Under the pieces are notes generated by a model. That model was given only the letters and a program-made list of their open reading frames with translations. It had not been told where the DNA came from and did no database searches. DNA of 64,000 nt from Allacma fusca (taxonomy: Eukaryota > Arthropoda > Collembola > Symphypleona > Sminthuridae). A program made the translations under genes and the position numbers. The DNA lies in the NCBI GenBank assembly GCA_947179485.1, contig OX359246.1:30752001-30816000 (forward strand). Direction: 5' to 3'. This document shows, piece after piece, positions 25,748 through 37,900 of the stretch. How positions within the stretch are numbered: the first letter of the stretch is position 1; each line of letters opens with the position of its first letter.

Positions 25748-25815
25748 CTACCACGTACTCAAGATGTACTGTTCTATTCCTATTCTATTCATATTTGCTT
25801 GTGACTTGGATATTC

Positions 25816-27017
25816 TAGTAGTGGTCGTAATGAATTGTTTATTTTGTTGGTTTTCCCCCTTGTTTGCAGAAAATTAATGTTTCCTTAATAAACTTGTATT
25901 TTAAAACATTTTAATGATTTTATACATCTTGAGTACTTGTAGTTGGGTTTGTTTTTTTTCAAAGCGGACAGTGCAAGGTTGAATTTTTTTTATGTAACGT
26001 ACATGTAATCCACATATGTACATACATTTCGCATATCGTGGTGAACCTTATCACCAATTTTTATTGGTACAGGACCAATCATATAGAACATATTACAAGA
26101 AATAAATGGGACGATTTGGTGTGAGGCAAGAATGAACGGGGAACTGCGCCATGCGGTTGTTTGTTTACATGTAAGGGCTACATAGTCATTACGCTGCATG
26201 ACAGCTCGACTCTCGCCTCCGCAAGTCAATCCAGCATGGCACCGTATAAACGCATGGTAGTACATACCGTCCACTAGTCTGCCATTCGTGTGTGAGACTT
26301 CTGAATACGAACGTGCTGGAAATTCCGTGCTTCCGACTTCTTATTTCTATTTGATATTTTATTATTTGGGTGCATTAAGTTACACAATAACTTACCACAT
26401 TCAATTTATTTACAGTTGTATAATAATAATTTTTACTTAGTTCTAGTTTTATTAGGTTTAATACAATTTTATTTTGAAAGGTTTTTTAGGAAGTTATGGC
26501 TGCCCAGTGGTGGGCATATCAATGCGGATATTGCCAACAAAGGTATTTTTCGTTAATATATTCCGTGTAGTACTCACGAATAAATTTTATATTTTTATAA
26601 GCATAATTTTTATTTCATAACCCATGCTTTTTAAATGGGTTCGCAAATGAAAACGGTACTTTTAAAAATCTAGCCAACGCTATTTCAGTTCAATTGAAAT
26701 TTATTAACAGTATTCTATTGTTATTTTCATGTTGAACACCTAGGTATGCTACAGTAATTTTAAAAGTATTTAAGTTCATTATGCAAACACTTATTTAGTA
26801 TAAGTTGTTGTCGAAAGTGCGGTCCCCAGTAGCCACGACTGGGATGGGCCAACCAAGTGGCTTCTACTTCCAAGTCCCCAGTAGCCACGACCAGTAGTGG
26901 CTTTGAAACTAAGGCCCCCAGTTGACCAGGGCTGGGATACGCCAACCAAGTGGCTGTTGGGTGGTACTTTGTAGGGCTAGGCAGGTCATTGTAGTAGTGT
27001 GGAGGATAAAGCTTAGG
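25816..27017. other. intergenic sequence with an imperfect tandem repeat
   Basis: No firm gene. A GC-richer patch at 26100-26300 has no recognisable product. At about 26818-26962 the motif CCCCAGTAGCCACGA...CCAACCAAGTGGCT recurs two to three times. An ATG at 26496 opens MAAQWWAYQCGYCQQR before a GT donor and could be a first exon of the transposase-like gene downstream, but this is unproven. Confidence 0.4.
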
Positions 27018-27202
27018 CAGGGGTCGGATGTATGTAGGAAGACGGGAAGAATCCAGCAGGGATTTTCGAAATTGTTGGTGTGATTAACGAAGATGATTTT
27101 TTGTCAACAGGGAGTTTTAAACTTGCTTCGAACAGGGAAATCATGACCAGCAGGGAAAATGAAAAACATCTTCCAGGGAGATTTACAAAAATCCGACCCC
27201 TG
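27018..27202. mobile_element. hAT-like word element, CAGGGATTTTT family, short copy
   Basis: Inverted ends CAGGGGTCGGAT and ATCCGACCCCTG are flanked by AGCTTAGG and GGCTTAGG (8 bp, one change). The internal words CAGGGATTTTC and CAGGGAG tie it to the element at 16573-16915. Confidence 0.78.
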
Positions 27203-27484
27203 GGCTTAGGGATCGTGTCCTGAAGTATTCTTTTATGGGCTCCCCTGGAAGCAAAACACCGGCTTACCCTCGGCTAAAATGTCCACAGAATCTCCCCACG
27301 GCGGGAATGCCTTTTCTGAAACATTGCTGCTTTGACCTGGTCAGGTTAAACTATCAGGTTAGGCAAGGGGTTGGGTTTTTTAATTTCAAAACTAAATTTG
27401 TTTTGTAGAGTATTTGTTAGTAAGTACGTACAACAGTAACACGTTTAGTGTTTTTTAAATCTAAACAACATTTTCCGCTGTTGT

Positions 27485-30400
27485 AGGACAGTTTCCAAGT
27501 TGGGTGTACATTTCGACAACAGAAACTTGAAATCGTTTAGCGTACTTCAACAACGAACACAGAGAAGTCTTACATGTAATCTCTTAAATATTGTAGATTT
27601 CACTGATAATACGCTTATCTGTGATTTCCATCGGAACTTTTTCAGGAACGGGTTGAACCCAACAAATGTGTAAATCCATTCAAAAGGCATACCAAGGCGC
27701 GGAAAATTTCCAAAGGGGAGAAAGCTTTTCATGTCTTTGTAATGGATTATATTAATTCCGTCAAGGCAAGTCAGGTAGATAGTTCTGTTCTGGAGTATAT
27801 TGTGGGACCATTAGTTACTTTATGTTGTCAGTGCAGTCAGATATACAACAAAGATACGTCTAATGTGAAAGTACTCAAAGGAAGTTGTGAAAATGATGTA
27901 GAAGAATCTAGCGACAGTGATCAAATTACGTGCCAGAGAAAAGAGTTATGACTAGTAGCGTAGTTAGCAGCATGAATTCTTTCAACATGATACTCTCAGC
28001 AGCAGATGTCACAAACATTAACAAATTAGATTCATTAGGCTACGACTCCAAAAAACAGTATGTCCGAAACAAGATCAGCCTTGTGGTTGATTGTCTTGTT
28101 GCAATTTCTGAGTCGTTAGGAGTTTCGTTTGAAAATGTAAGCATTGACGGGGGCAACGATGTAAAAGTTATAACCTCCAATATAAAGGGTAGGATTGAGG
28201 CCAGTATTCCATTTCGTGAGCAAGTAATTTTTGCCAGTATTCTTCCAAACAATTGGGGAGTTTAGAAAATTAGTAAAACAATTGGAGAGTCTAAGCACAT
28301 AGCTCAAAGTGGTAAGAATTTAGCGGAAGCGAATCTCTGGAATTGTACAGAAAAGTTAAGACATGTGATAAAGGAAGAGTTATTGGAGAATATTAGGGCG
28401 TTCTGGGGGCGGGAAGATATTTGTAGGGAACTACCGGGGAAAAATGATTACGTCAGGCTTCGAATTCACGATACTTGCTCGAAAGTTCAGAAACAATTGT
28501 TGTTGTTATCTTGTAGGGAGGCCTTTAGGGAATTTACAAAGGGTGAAATCTCTGACCTGGTTGAAGGGTTTAGTTCTCCTGAATCGGCAGTTGCTAGAAG
28601 GTTAGAAACACAAGGACTGTCTCTTTCTACTTTTATCAAATACAAGCCTCGTGAGGTAGTTTTAGTTTCACGCAAGGGTCACCATAATGTTTGTGTTTAC
28701 CATGAAAATGCCCGTTTACTTTGTGGAGCCTTACTCTTAGATTCAATTTCACTTATGCAGTTCAACGTGTGCGACATTGTTTCAAAAAATTGCAGGTGTC
28801 TTGTTGGAGGTGTCTAGATTGTGTCAATCGCAGTGTGCAGGTTGAGGAACATGTCTTTTCTATAGTTGCTGAAAAAAATCAGGTTGACAGGGATTTTGTA
28901 AGGGGCAGTTCATTTAATACGTAACGCTAAAAATGGCACATTTTACCGTACCCCCCACCCCGCGTAACGCAACCGTAACGTATGCATATATGATCCCCCA
29001 CCCCGCGTAACGCAACCGTAACGTATGCATATATGATCCCCCACCCCGCGTAACGCAACCGTAACGTATGCATATATGACCCCCCACCCTGTAACGCAGG
29101 CTTATATAATTTATACATTAAACAATAGTTTTATAGTAGCGTATTCTTAAACGGGTTTATTTGTGCAAAAAGATCTTTTTACACCAATATTTCAGTAATA
29201 ATACTGAGTTTTGTGAATTGTCATCAGGAATTCCGAATTAGCTCAAATTGATGGGACAAGTGTGTACAACTATTAGGAATCGTCTGGCAGGTTTGTTTTT
29301 CCCTTACCCCAGAGGGGTCGGTTACAGGTGAGGTGGAGTTGCCAACAGTTGATGAAAATATTTATTTTATTGTCCGCCTTTCCTCAAGTTTGGTCAGGGT
29401 GGAGTAAATATGATTGTAGACGGCGATTTTAAAGCACGAAAACACATGAACCATGGAGTGACTTCCACAGGCTAAAATGATTTAACTATGGTCAACACAG
29501 GAAGTATCATATTGACCTGTGGAGGCGATACCATGGGTCGTGAGCGTGCGTGTTATAAAGTCCCATTGTACAATGATATGTGCTATATTCTGAATAAATT
29601 TGAGCAAAATTTAATTATAAATTTGGTCACAATCTTGGGACAAAGATTTCTTGCTCGACGGCACCTATAACCAATCTCTCTTGAGTAAGAACAAAAATAT
29701 TTCGCCAGAATGTTCTTTAGGGGTGTATACACCTGCCCGACCAATTTAAGCCTTTTGCAATTTTGGAATATTTCTGACCGGAGTTGAGAAATTCGGAATT
29801 CCTCTTAAGTCAAATTAAATGATTAAGTATATGACTGAATCAAGTCTGATAGAGAGGTTAAATTTGTATGCAAAGTTTACATTAAAAAAACGACAGGTAG
29901 CATAAAGGTAATTCGGAAAAAAAGTAGTTGGACTTTAAGATATAATGGGTACATTGCACTATTACGTTACAAATAATTGTACCACGACCCACCCCTTGTA
30001 ACGACTTGTAACATAATCAGTTACAACCACCCACCCCAGCTGACGTTCCGTATTAAATGAACGGCCCCTAATTCAGCAATGGGTAAAAACAGATTCCACG
30101 GATTTAGTTGCGGTAGTTATAAATTGTTCCAGTTATCCTTCCAAAGTAGCTGCAGTTGTGAACGGTCTTCTCAAGCATGATTACGTTTCCAAAGTTCAGT
30201 CAGGGTACTTTCAGAAATGTAAGGCAGGAGTAACTGAATTGCATGCGGTTGTGATTGTCGACTTTGCAGAAAACTTTATTCCTGTATATCAAAATGAGAT
30301 TCAGTCCAAACATTTTGGGGGAAACAGCAGCATTGGGCAGACAAAAATTCATCCAATAGTAATGTATATCAGAGAGGGTACAAGTATTAGAGATGTTTCC

Positions 30401-30740
30401 GTTGTCATTGTAAGCGATTACTTAGAGCATTCTCAAAATGCTTTCCACAGTTTTTTAAAGACATTTTATTTCGACTTCTGCAGGAAATAATTTCGGAATG
30501 TTAATAGTTTCCACGTCTTTTCAGACGGTTGTGCTGGTCAATAAAAAAATTCAAGGCTTTTACTAACTTAGCTCATTTTCAATTAGACCATCCAGGTATG
30601 AAAATCATTTGGACATGCTTTGCAACTGCTCATGGCAAAAACGCATGTGATGGTATAGGCGGCGTGGTGGAACGTTCGGCAGCAGATTTTGTTATTAGAG
30701 GTGCAGGTTTCATTAGAAATAGCGTTGAATGGTTTTGATA
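27485..30740 (+). pseudogene. broken transposase-like gene, HGKxxCDGIGG family
   Basis: Pieces in several frames recall a widespread, poorly named family of repeated animal genes that looks transposase-derived. In order: CVNPFKRHTKARK (near 27660), ELPGKNDYVRLR and KVQKQLLLLSCREAF (28430-28530), FIKYKPREVVLVS and CVYHENARLL (28640-28720), DFAENFIPVYQNEIQ (30260-30310), VIVSDYLEHSQNAFHSFL (30405-30460), FSDGCAG (30520), and finally ATAHGKNACDGIGGVVERSA (30628-30690). The acidic residues in DFAEN, SDYLEH and FSDG could belong to a DDE-type core, but this is inference. The gene is broken in several places and is also split by the Harbinger-like element at 28902-30068. No inverted ends of the parent element were found. 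Confidence 0.6.
28902..30068. mobile_element. Harbinger-like non-autonomous element
   Basis: Inverted ends GGGGCAGTTCATTTAATACG and its near reverse complement at 30046-30068 are flanked by TAA (28899-28901 and 30069-30071). A 3-bp TWA-type duplication and GGGGC...GTTCA ends are typical of PIF/Harbinger and its MITEs. It interrupts the transposase-like gene. About 28951-29097 it holds three and a half tandem units of about 43 bp with CCCCCACCCCGCGTAACGC; GTAAC/GTTAC words recur at the right end. Confidence 0.75.
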
Positions 30741-31353
30741 CATCTTGAATACTTTTCAGGATTCTGTAACATTGATTATTAATTTGCATCAAACAAAACC
30801 TGCATCAATGTAGATATATTTAAGAGAGGGCTAGTCGGATTCATATAGAATCTTCATAGGATAAACTATAGGATACTACAGAGATAACTATAGGAGCGCA
30901 TATATCGGGAAGGGTCAGAATTTTCTATTAATACTGTAAATCCTATAGTTCGAAACTATAGTATTCCATAACAGATTTCCGCGCGGGAACGCTTGAAGTC
31001 TTTAAATAACTTAATTTGAGAGTTGTAGACAGGAAATTGATATTTGCTTTGACATGAGTTGGATTTATTGATGGATAAAAAATATATGCTGACTTTATTT
31101 GCTCCCAGACTGTATGTACAAATAAACCGTAACTTTTATTATCTTAATTATGTGAAAGTGGGCTTAAAAGTATAAAATGTAACTGTTATTTGAATACATT
31201 CGTGCAATCCACATCTATATGGACACATTCGTGCTAATTATTGTTGTATTTCTGGAAAGCTCGCAAATATTTTAATTTAATGTAGGACGATTTCCAGTTC
31301 AAAGAAATTAACTGTACAGTGTATTGTAATCGGTCGAAATTATTCTTAAGTAT
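30741..31353. other. intergenic sequence; paralogous 3' flank of receptor A
   Basis: At 30860-30975 ACTATAGGAT/ATCCTATAGT words occur in both orientations, possibly a small word element without clear ends. From about 31005 to 31353 the sequence matches 5875-6288, the 3' flank of receptor A. Confidence 0.5.
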
Positions 31354-32275
31354 TTACTTGAATGTACTCTTAAATTGACGCCATTGTTTCCAAGCAATTA
31401 AAGCTCTCATAATTTTCGTAGTCACAAAAATAATAAAATTTGGGGAAGAAGCTTGCTCCACAGTACTGAAACTCCCCATTCTCGCTCCCTGCACAAATAT
31501 TGAAATCGTCATGCGCTGGAATAGGGCTGAGTCTTGTTTATGTAAGATTTGGCTAATAATTAGTATTTTATGCTTGTACTTCCTGACCAACTTGGGAATA
31601 GAAAAAGCTTTGTCTAAGAAGATCACGTATGTTAGAATCAGCTGAATCCCAATCACGACGTGTACAACCGTGGGCAGTAGAAATACGTACACGTGAATGG
31701 CCAGTACGGACAATGAAAGGTAGACAACGGTTGTGGTTATGAAGGCGAGTTTCACCAAATACATGGAGTCGGCAAAAATGTAATTGAAAATTGCCATTTT
31801 GAATCCCTGGACATAAATGGACACCACCTATCGCGTTATTCCGGTTGTATCTTTAGCATGGAGATTTCGGCTAACATTTACAATTTTAAGCTTGTATAGC
31901 TTCACAATTTCGGGAACTTGAAAGAATAAAAGATATTTTCGCCAAATTTAACGTGTTTGCAAAAATGTAATTAATCAGTTGAAATCGGAGCACTAAGCAC
32001 GGACAGTTTTGAATTTCTTCCTGGAGTCGACGTGTTGGAATCCATAACTGATTCTTTCTAAATATAATATAATTACAAATATATGTACATGCGTTATAGC
32101 AATTGCATTACATACTTTACCGTAATATTTCCAAGCTCTGACAAAAAGACCTAAAATTTACAAATCATTCAAGTTACTTCATTTGCAATCTTCGAATCCC
32201 TTCCTCTCCTTTATGTTGAATATCTCCGATTGCTACAATTCCAAAAAATCCCATAAACGACGCACAATACAGATT
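31354..32275 (-). pseudogene. chimeric receptor remnant D
   Basis: The 3' part (31354-31789) is an open stretch nearly matching exon 2 of receptor A, from NYIFADSMYLVKL to SSPNFIIFVTTKIMRALIAWK. At 31790 it joins, at the shared bases GAAAATTG, to a B/C-like exon 2 fragment that reads VSIYVQGFKMAIF. That fragment continues into a damaged exon 2, an intron and the last 80 bp of exon 1, stopping abruptly at 32275 where segmental copy 2 starts. It lacks most of exon 1 and has an internal deletion, so no receptor can be made. It preserves the empty target site CCCTGGACATAAATGGAC for the element in gene B. Confidence 0.75.
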
Positions 32276-32669
32276 AACAAAAACGTTTTAAAAAAGAATA
32301 AATTTATTGAATGAAAGTTCCTTTGCTTTCCAACATATTTTGGCAAAAGTACCACTTATAGAATCGGACGCAGTACCCGGGTATTTGGGTCAAGATGCTG
32401 GTAAAAATGGGGAGTACTATTTAGGTGCGCACAAGCATAATTATATATTTTCAAATTTGGGTAATAACAGTTATGCGACCTGGAACGTGATAATACTTGT
32501 TTGGGCTGATTTCATCCGATTAAAGTATGCGCTGTTCAAATACCTCTATCTTAACTCGAAGTACCAGAAATATTAGTATAATTAATGATGATATCACAGC
32601 GCACTTACACCGGATATACTTTGAATGTAATTATTAGTTGCACGGTGTTGTAAGATGTTGTTTTGATAA

Positions 32670-34888
32670 CTATTTGATACTATATTCTTTCAGAGCAATT
32701 AATAACCTCATGATTTTCGTCGTCACAAATATAACAAAATTGGGTGTTGAAGCTCGTTTCAACGTAGTGAACATTGCCATTTTGAATCCCTCGACATAAA
32801 GAGACACCGCAGAGCGTGTTAATCCGGAAGAGTCGTTAACATGTAGAACCCTGCTAACATGTACTATTTTAAACTTGTACCGTCGGACTAGATCGGGAAC
32901 TGAGAATGCTGTCTCCATAATAACCACATAAAAAAATACCAGCTCTATACCAATCACCAAATACACAATAGGTGGCAGAATGGATTCTGAAGCATGTATT
33001 GCGCGTATAGAAAATGAAATGGAGATAATTGTCACAGTAATGAAAACTAATTTCACCAAATATAACGTGTTTGCAAAAATGCAATTGAACAATTGAATTC
33101 TGAGCACTAAGCAACGACAGTTTTGAATTTCTTCCTGCAATCGACGTGCTGGAATCCATAACTGATCCTTCCTGAAATTAATTTTGAAAACATTACAAAA
33201 ATAAAAGTTAATGCAATTTACGTATCAACTCCATTGTGAAATTTCCATGCTCTGACATATAAACCTGCAAATTGCAAATAATTCTAGCTACGTCATTTGC
33301 ATTCTTCGAATCCCTTCCTCTCCTTTATGCTGAATATCTCCGATTGTCGCAATCATAAAAAATCCAACAAACGACGCACAATTCAATGCTTGGGCTAGCC
33401 AGAACGTTTCCAGAACAATAAAGGCAAATAACACTAAAGGTGTTTGCCAATTTGGCATCAACCAGGCAAATATTGAATAACTGGCATGAGGGTATAAGGC
33501 CAACTTAAAAGCATGCACGAAAGGAACTGACACGACGTGAAAAGGGAGCCAAATGGCCACCATTTCTGGAACTATGTTTTTCGGTTTATTATCTCTCCGT
33601 GATTTTCTACTATGAATGGCTGAATTAACAAATTGCTCAATGCATCCAGGGAGGGTTATAAAAGTTGAGAATAAAAAGTAAAGACTCATGGTGCCTACTA
33701 CTGAGATCAATATGTGAAATGGGAGATCGAAGTTGTGTAAACGACAGAGATGCGCATCCACAGTTTCGTTACGTTACGTTACACTATTATGATAGGTTTT
33801 AAAATTGTCGTTAATTATCATTACATTAATTACGGTTACATTACGGTAATACCCCAGCGTTAATTTTCGTTACCATTAAAAAATATAAAATACATAGCCG
33901 TTACTTTTCGTTATCGTTACTATTATTGTCCGCTCGTTATAAACTAAAATGTCAAACAACTAGTGTTGCCAGACGTACCTGGTATGCAGAAAATGTAGCA
34001 AAAGGCAATTTACAGTTTCTTTGTAGTTCTTGATTCACCTGCAATGTGATCCGCATCCCGACTACCCGGTGTGGTAATCTCAACATTTGTCCTTTTTTCA
34101 AATTCATTTTTCTCCTTTTACTAGCAGCAGTATTCTCCATGGTTAGTTGTTATCTACTAAAAACTTCGTTAGAACCAAAACTGAATTCGTGAGCCGATCA
34201 CACATCGTTTTTTGTGAGCAAAAGCGTGTGGATTGAGCACAATAAAGGGTCAAAAACAGGGTCCTATTGAAATTTGCCATGTTTTCAGTAACGTATACAT
34301 AAATTATGCTCAGGGATCAGGGTATCCACAACCAACTCAAGTTGTTAATATTTCCCCCGTTTATTTGCACGCACAGTTACTCCAAGCAAAGCCGATAATA
34401 TATATATATATATATATATATATAATAATATTATAGTATATAATAATGTACATGCATATATTTATTTGATAGCGTTACGTTACGTTACAATATCGTTTTC
34501 TGTTTACACACGCTTAAGCGTTATAGTTATTCTGATAAATGTTTAGCACACCCTAGTTCCGTTACCGTTACGCTATTGCCTGCTCCAAATATAGGCCGTT
34601 ACGTTAAAAAACGGCGTTATTCCGTTATTGTCGGTAAAATTAACGTAACGGGCGCATCACTGGTAAACGATCTTGGAAATATAATACCGTTAATGGGAAT
34701 AGCACTTGGCTAAGCAATATCCTTAAGGTCAAGCCCCAGAGAGACAGCTTCCATAAGACAAACCGCAATTTGGACGGCTGAATTCTGATTTTACTAGTTC
34801 TTTTATTTGTTTGAATAGGAACTAAATTCATGAGAGATAGGAAATCAAATAGAACGAAGTTAAAGCGTGCGTCTTGTACAGTTATCAT
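32670..34888 (-). pseudogene. gustatory-like receptor E, split by a hAT-like element
   Basis: Exon 2 (33171-32670, 502 bp) is intact and very close to C. Exon 1 starts at 34888 and ends at 33292 (ATGAC|gtagct). It is interrupted at the codons for DRL by an element with a perfect target duplication GTAAACGA. Counting that duplication once, exon 1 is 671 bp, three less than C (one residue lost near DNKPKN), and fully open. Paralogue C shows the empty site GTAAACGATC. So E was a working-length copy after duplication and was disrupted later. Truncation comes early, after about 72 residues, unless the insert is removed or polymorphic. Confidence 0.82.
33745..34662. mobile_element. hAT-like word element, GTTACGTTAC family, inside receptor E
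   Basis: Ends CAGAGATGCGC and GGCGCATCACTG are inverted and flanked by a perfect 8-bp duplication GTAAACGA (33737-33744 and 34663-34670). GTTACGTTACG and CGTTATCGTTAC words crowd both ends. A (TA)n run lies at about 34398-34426. No transposase. Confidence 0.88.
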
Positions 34889-35590
34889 TGTTTGATTGTA
34901 AATGTTTGATACGTTCCGCAGAAACGGATTCACGAAGAAATATCAGCAGGACAAGGAAGATATTAGAATTCTTGAACTACTACAGAAATGTCCGAGAATG
35001 TGGAATGTAAGTTTAAAGTTTAAACTCTTTTTCCGAAGTGGTATGTGTGTGTACACATTTGTGCATATTTAGACTGGTTTAATAAAATTAAATATCCTTA
35101 GATATACATCATATGCTAAAAAGCTAGCATGTTCCTGCTCCTACGGATTATTCGGATCTTGATTTGAAAATTGCAGAGGAGTTGAGCTTTTGTGGCAGGG
35201 TCTGAGTTATGCTCCTTAAGTACAATTACCTTTTCAAAAGGCAGGTTTATATTTTCAGTTGAAATTTCACTCAACTTACCTATTTTATGGCCCTAACAAA
35301 CATATTAGATTAAGATTGATTTTTAAGCTCCTTCGGGTATAGCGAAATTCGGGTAACTAGTTACAATTTGAGTATGGTTTTCGAGGTTTAGAAACATGAA
35401 ATGGATAACCGAAACTTACGGTTTTCGTGTTTGGGTTTTTGTTATCGGTTCTTGTTTGAAAGTCTTCAAAATGTTTTATTTCAACGACTTTAAATTGAAA
35501 TATAGAATTTCTTTGTAAGAATACGTAGTGTTTACTTTAACTTTGACCGTGCTCCCGCCGGGAATTATGAATAAGGTGCGAAATGATGAT

Positions 35591-36446
35591 ATTTACATGA
35601 TATGATATGATTTACATTTCCAGGCATGGGAATACATATCAGTGTTTACCTTAAAAAGGAACCTGGTCAGAAAAGACCACGACCGAAAAACGAAATTTAC
35701 TTTTTAAAAAAAAATCCGGGTAAGTTTGAAAACAATGGTCAGTGTTATATAGAGCCGGAATTATAACAGGCACGGGGAATAAGAGGCCGAAGAAATTATT
35801 TGTGAAATAAAGGCTCACACAGGTGTAAACAAGTAGGAAAAATTTGTAGATTACTCTTTTTTTAAATATACAATGTTTCCATGGAATCAATGATGTAAAA
35901 ATGATTTAAAATGTGCATCCAATTTCTATTGCCTGTGCATGTATTTAGATACTGCTAAGGTGAGCTGTAGCGATGTGTTACCCAAACAACGTAAAGGAAT
36001 TTGAGTGACTAATCTCACCTTGTAAATCATGCAGGCATTATGAAGAAAACCAAGTGTGTCAAGTTTTAATAAAACGGTATACTCAGTTGTCAAAAACGCG
36101 GTTGACACCAAAGTTAGACCGGTTGATCACATCTATGAATTCTTCCAAGATATATGCCTGGAGACTATGTGTACCAAGTTTCATCAACATATAATAATGG
36201 GTTACTGAGTTTTCAAAAACCCCGGGTAACTCCGAAACGATGTCGTCATTGCCAAGCGAAAACAATTACGCGTACGCAGAACATGCTCACTGTATAAATA
36301 ATAATTACATTTGTGACAGCAGCAAAATCTGGCTCGTATATTTAATTGAATTGCTCAAAGTAGTAAAGAATGGGGATGCATATGAATGTATATTTAATAC
36401 AATGTTAACACATATGTACATATTTAAAAAACAGAAATCGGATCCC
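35591..36446. other. intergenic sequence
   Basis: No gene supported. Two related blocks (about 36075-36160 and 36190-36240) repeat GTTACTGAG/ACTCAGTT followed by CAAAAACSCGG, an old tandem repeat. Confidence 0.4.
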
Positions 36447-37900
36447 TTACAGATCATACTGTTGGTTCCAGGCAATTAAGACTCTCATAATTTTCGACGT
36501 CACAAAAATAATAAAATTTGGGGACGAAGCTCGTTCCAGGGTACTGAAACTCCCCATTTTAATTCCTTGCACAAATATCGAGCCCGCACTACGTGACAGG
36601 AAGGATGCATCATTTTTATGTAAAACTTTGCTCAGTAGTAGTATTTTACTCTTGTATTGTCTGATTAACCCTGGAACAGAGAAGGCTTTGTCTAAAATGA
36701 CCACGTACGCAACTATCAATTCGATGCCCAGGAATAAATGCATAACGGCTGGCAGGATAAAGAGGGAAGCATGGATGGCCAGAATAGAAAAGGAAATGAA
36801 GAAGACTGTAACAGTGATAGAGGCTAATTTGAACAGATACATGGAATTTCCAAATGCGGTGTTATATAACTGAACACTGAGGACCAAGCAGCGACAAGTC
36901 TGGAGGGCTGTTAAGAGTTTTTGTGCTGGAATGAACATTGTTCCTCTCCTGATTTTTTAAAGACATCATATTAGTTGAATCCAAGCTCAATAACCTGCAA
37001 AGTCGACTCTCTCTATAATTACACCCGGTTGTGGGCAGAATCGGGAGCAGTTATAATAACGGACGTGTGGGCCAAAATAAAATCCAGAATTTACTGTTGA
37101 AAAATTTTTAAAACAAAATTGGGTTGAAAATATTTTTAAAAAAGGATCCACAAGGAGCGTCGTTATAAACAGAGAGGACGTTTATTTACGGTTTCCTACT
37201 TAAAGAGTAAAACTTGTAAAATAAACCTGATTTGAACAACTTGAATCCCTCGCTTGACTTGATACTCCCATTTTTCAAATGACAAAATGACAAAAAATCC
37301 AATGAATGCCAAACAAGACAATGCTTGCATTACAAGGTACATGTCCATCACTATGCACAATGTAAAGGCCAGGGGTGTTTGCCAACTCGTTTGCAACCAA
37401 GTATAAAGGAAATAACTAGCTTGAGGATCTGCGACCAACTTGCAAGCATGTACCAATGAGATGGGAAACGCGTTGAAAGGTAGCCAAACGGCCACAACCT
37501 CTTGGATTGTTTTTTTCGAGGTTTTACTCTGATGACGCTGATATCCCTCCAATGTTGAATTAGCCAAATTTTCAGTGCATCCTGGTAGAGATATAAATGC
37601 TGACGTCAAAACGTACACCGTAATTATTCCTCCCAAGGAAACCACCAAAAGAAATGGGATGTCGAAGATGAGTGAGCGATCTCGAGAGTAAACAAGCAAC
37701 ACAGGAAGAATGACAATTGCAAACAGGATTCTCAACAAGAAGGCACCCAAAACTAACTTCCACATGAAAAAGCGTAATTTGGAGGGTTGGGTTCTGATTT
37801 TCCCGGCCTTGATATCAACTTGAACCGGTATTAAATTCAGGCGGGATAGAATATCGAATAGCGTAAAATTAATGAGGATATCTCGCAAAGTTAACATCAT
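36447..37900 (-). CDS. seven-transmembrane gustatory-like receptor F
   Basis: Exon 1 37900-37227 (674 bp) and exon 2 36948-36447 (502 bp) join in phase 2 (ATCAG|gtttat ... aatcag|gaga) to 391 aa. N-terminus MMLTLRDILINF, then RLNLIPVQVDIKAGKIR; the second Met (37897) is an equal start. The end reads GIKMGSFSTLERASSPNFIIFVTSKIMRVLIAW. The 278-bp intron is longer than in the paralogues and holds CTCTCTCTATAATTAC and GTTATAAACAGAGAGG as imperfect inverted ends, probably a small mariner-like insertion. No disruption is seen in the coding sequence. Confidence 0.8.

Larger units (their letters stand above)
32277..35590. repeat. segmental duplication, copy 2 (receptor E and flanks)
   Basis: Matches 20884-23697 over the upstream block, both exons and about 650 bp past the start codon, with small differences. 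It lacks about 430 bp present in copy 1 before the gene and carries the 918-bp element 33745-34662. The conserved upstream block can be read in both copies as DAVPGYLGQDAGKNGEYYLG, whose origin I do not recognise. Confidence 0.8.

Noticed and set aside
28951-29097. CRISPR-like array of regularly spaced repeats.
   Set aside because: The units are contiguous tandem repeats of about 43 bp inside a Harbinger-like element, with no unique spacers, in a eukaryotic context.
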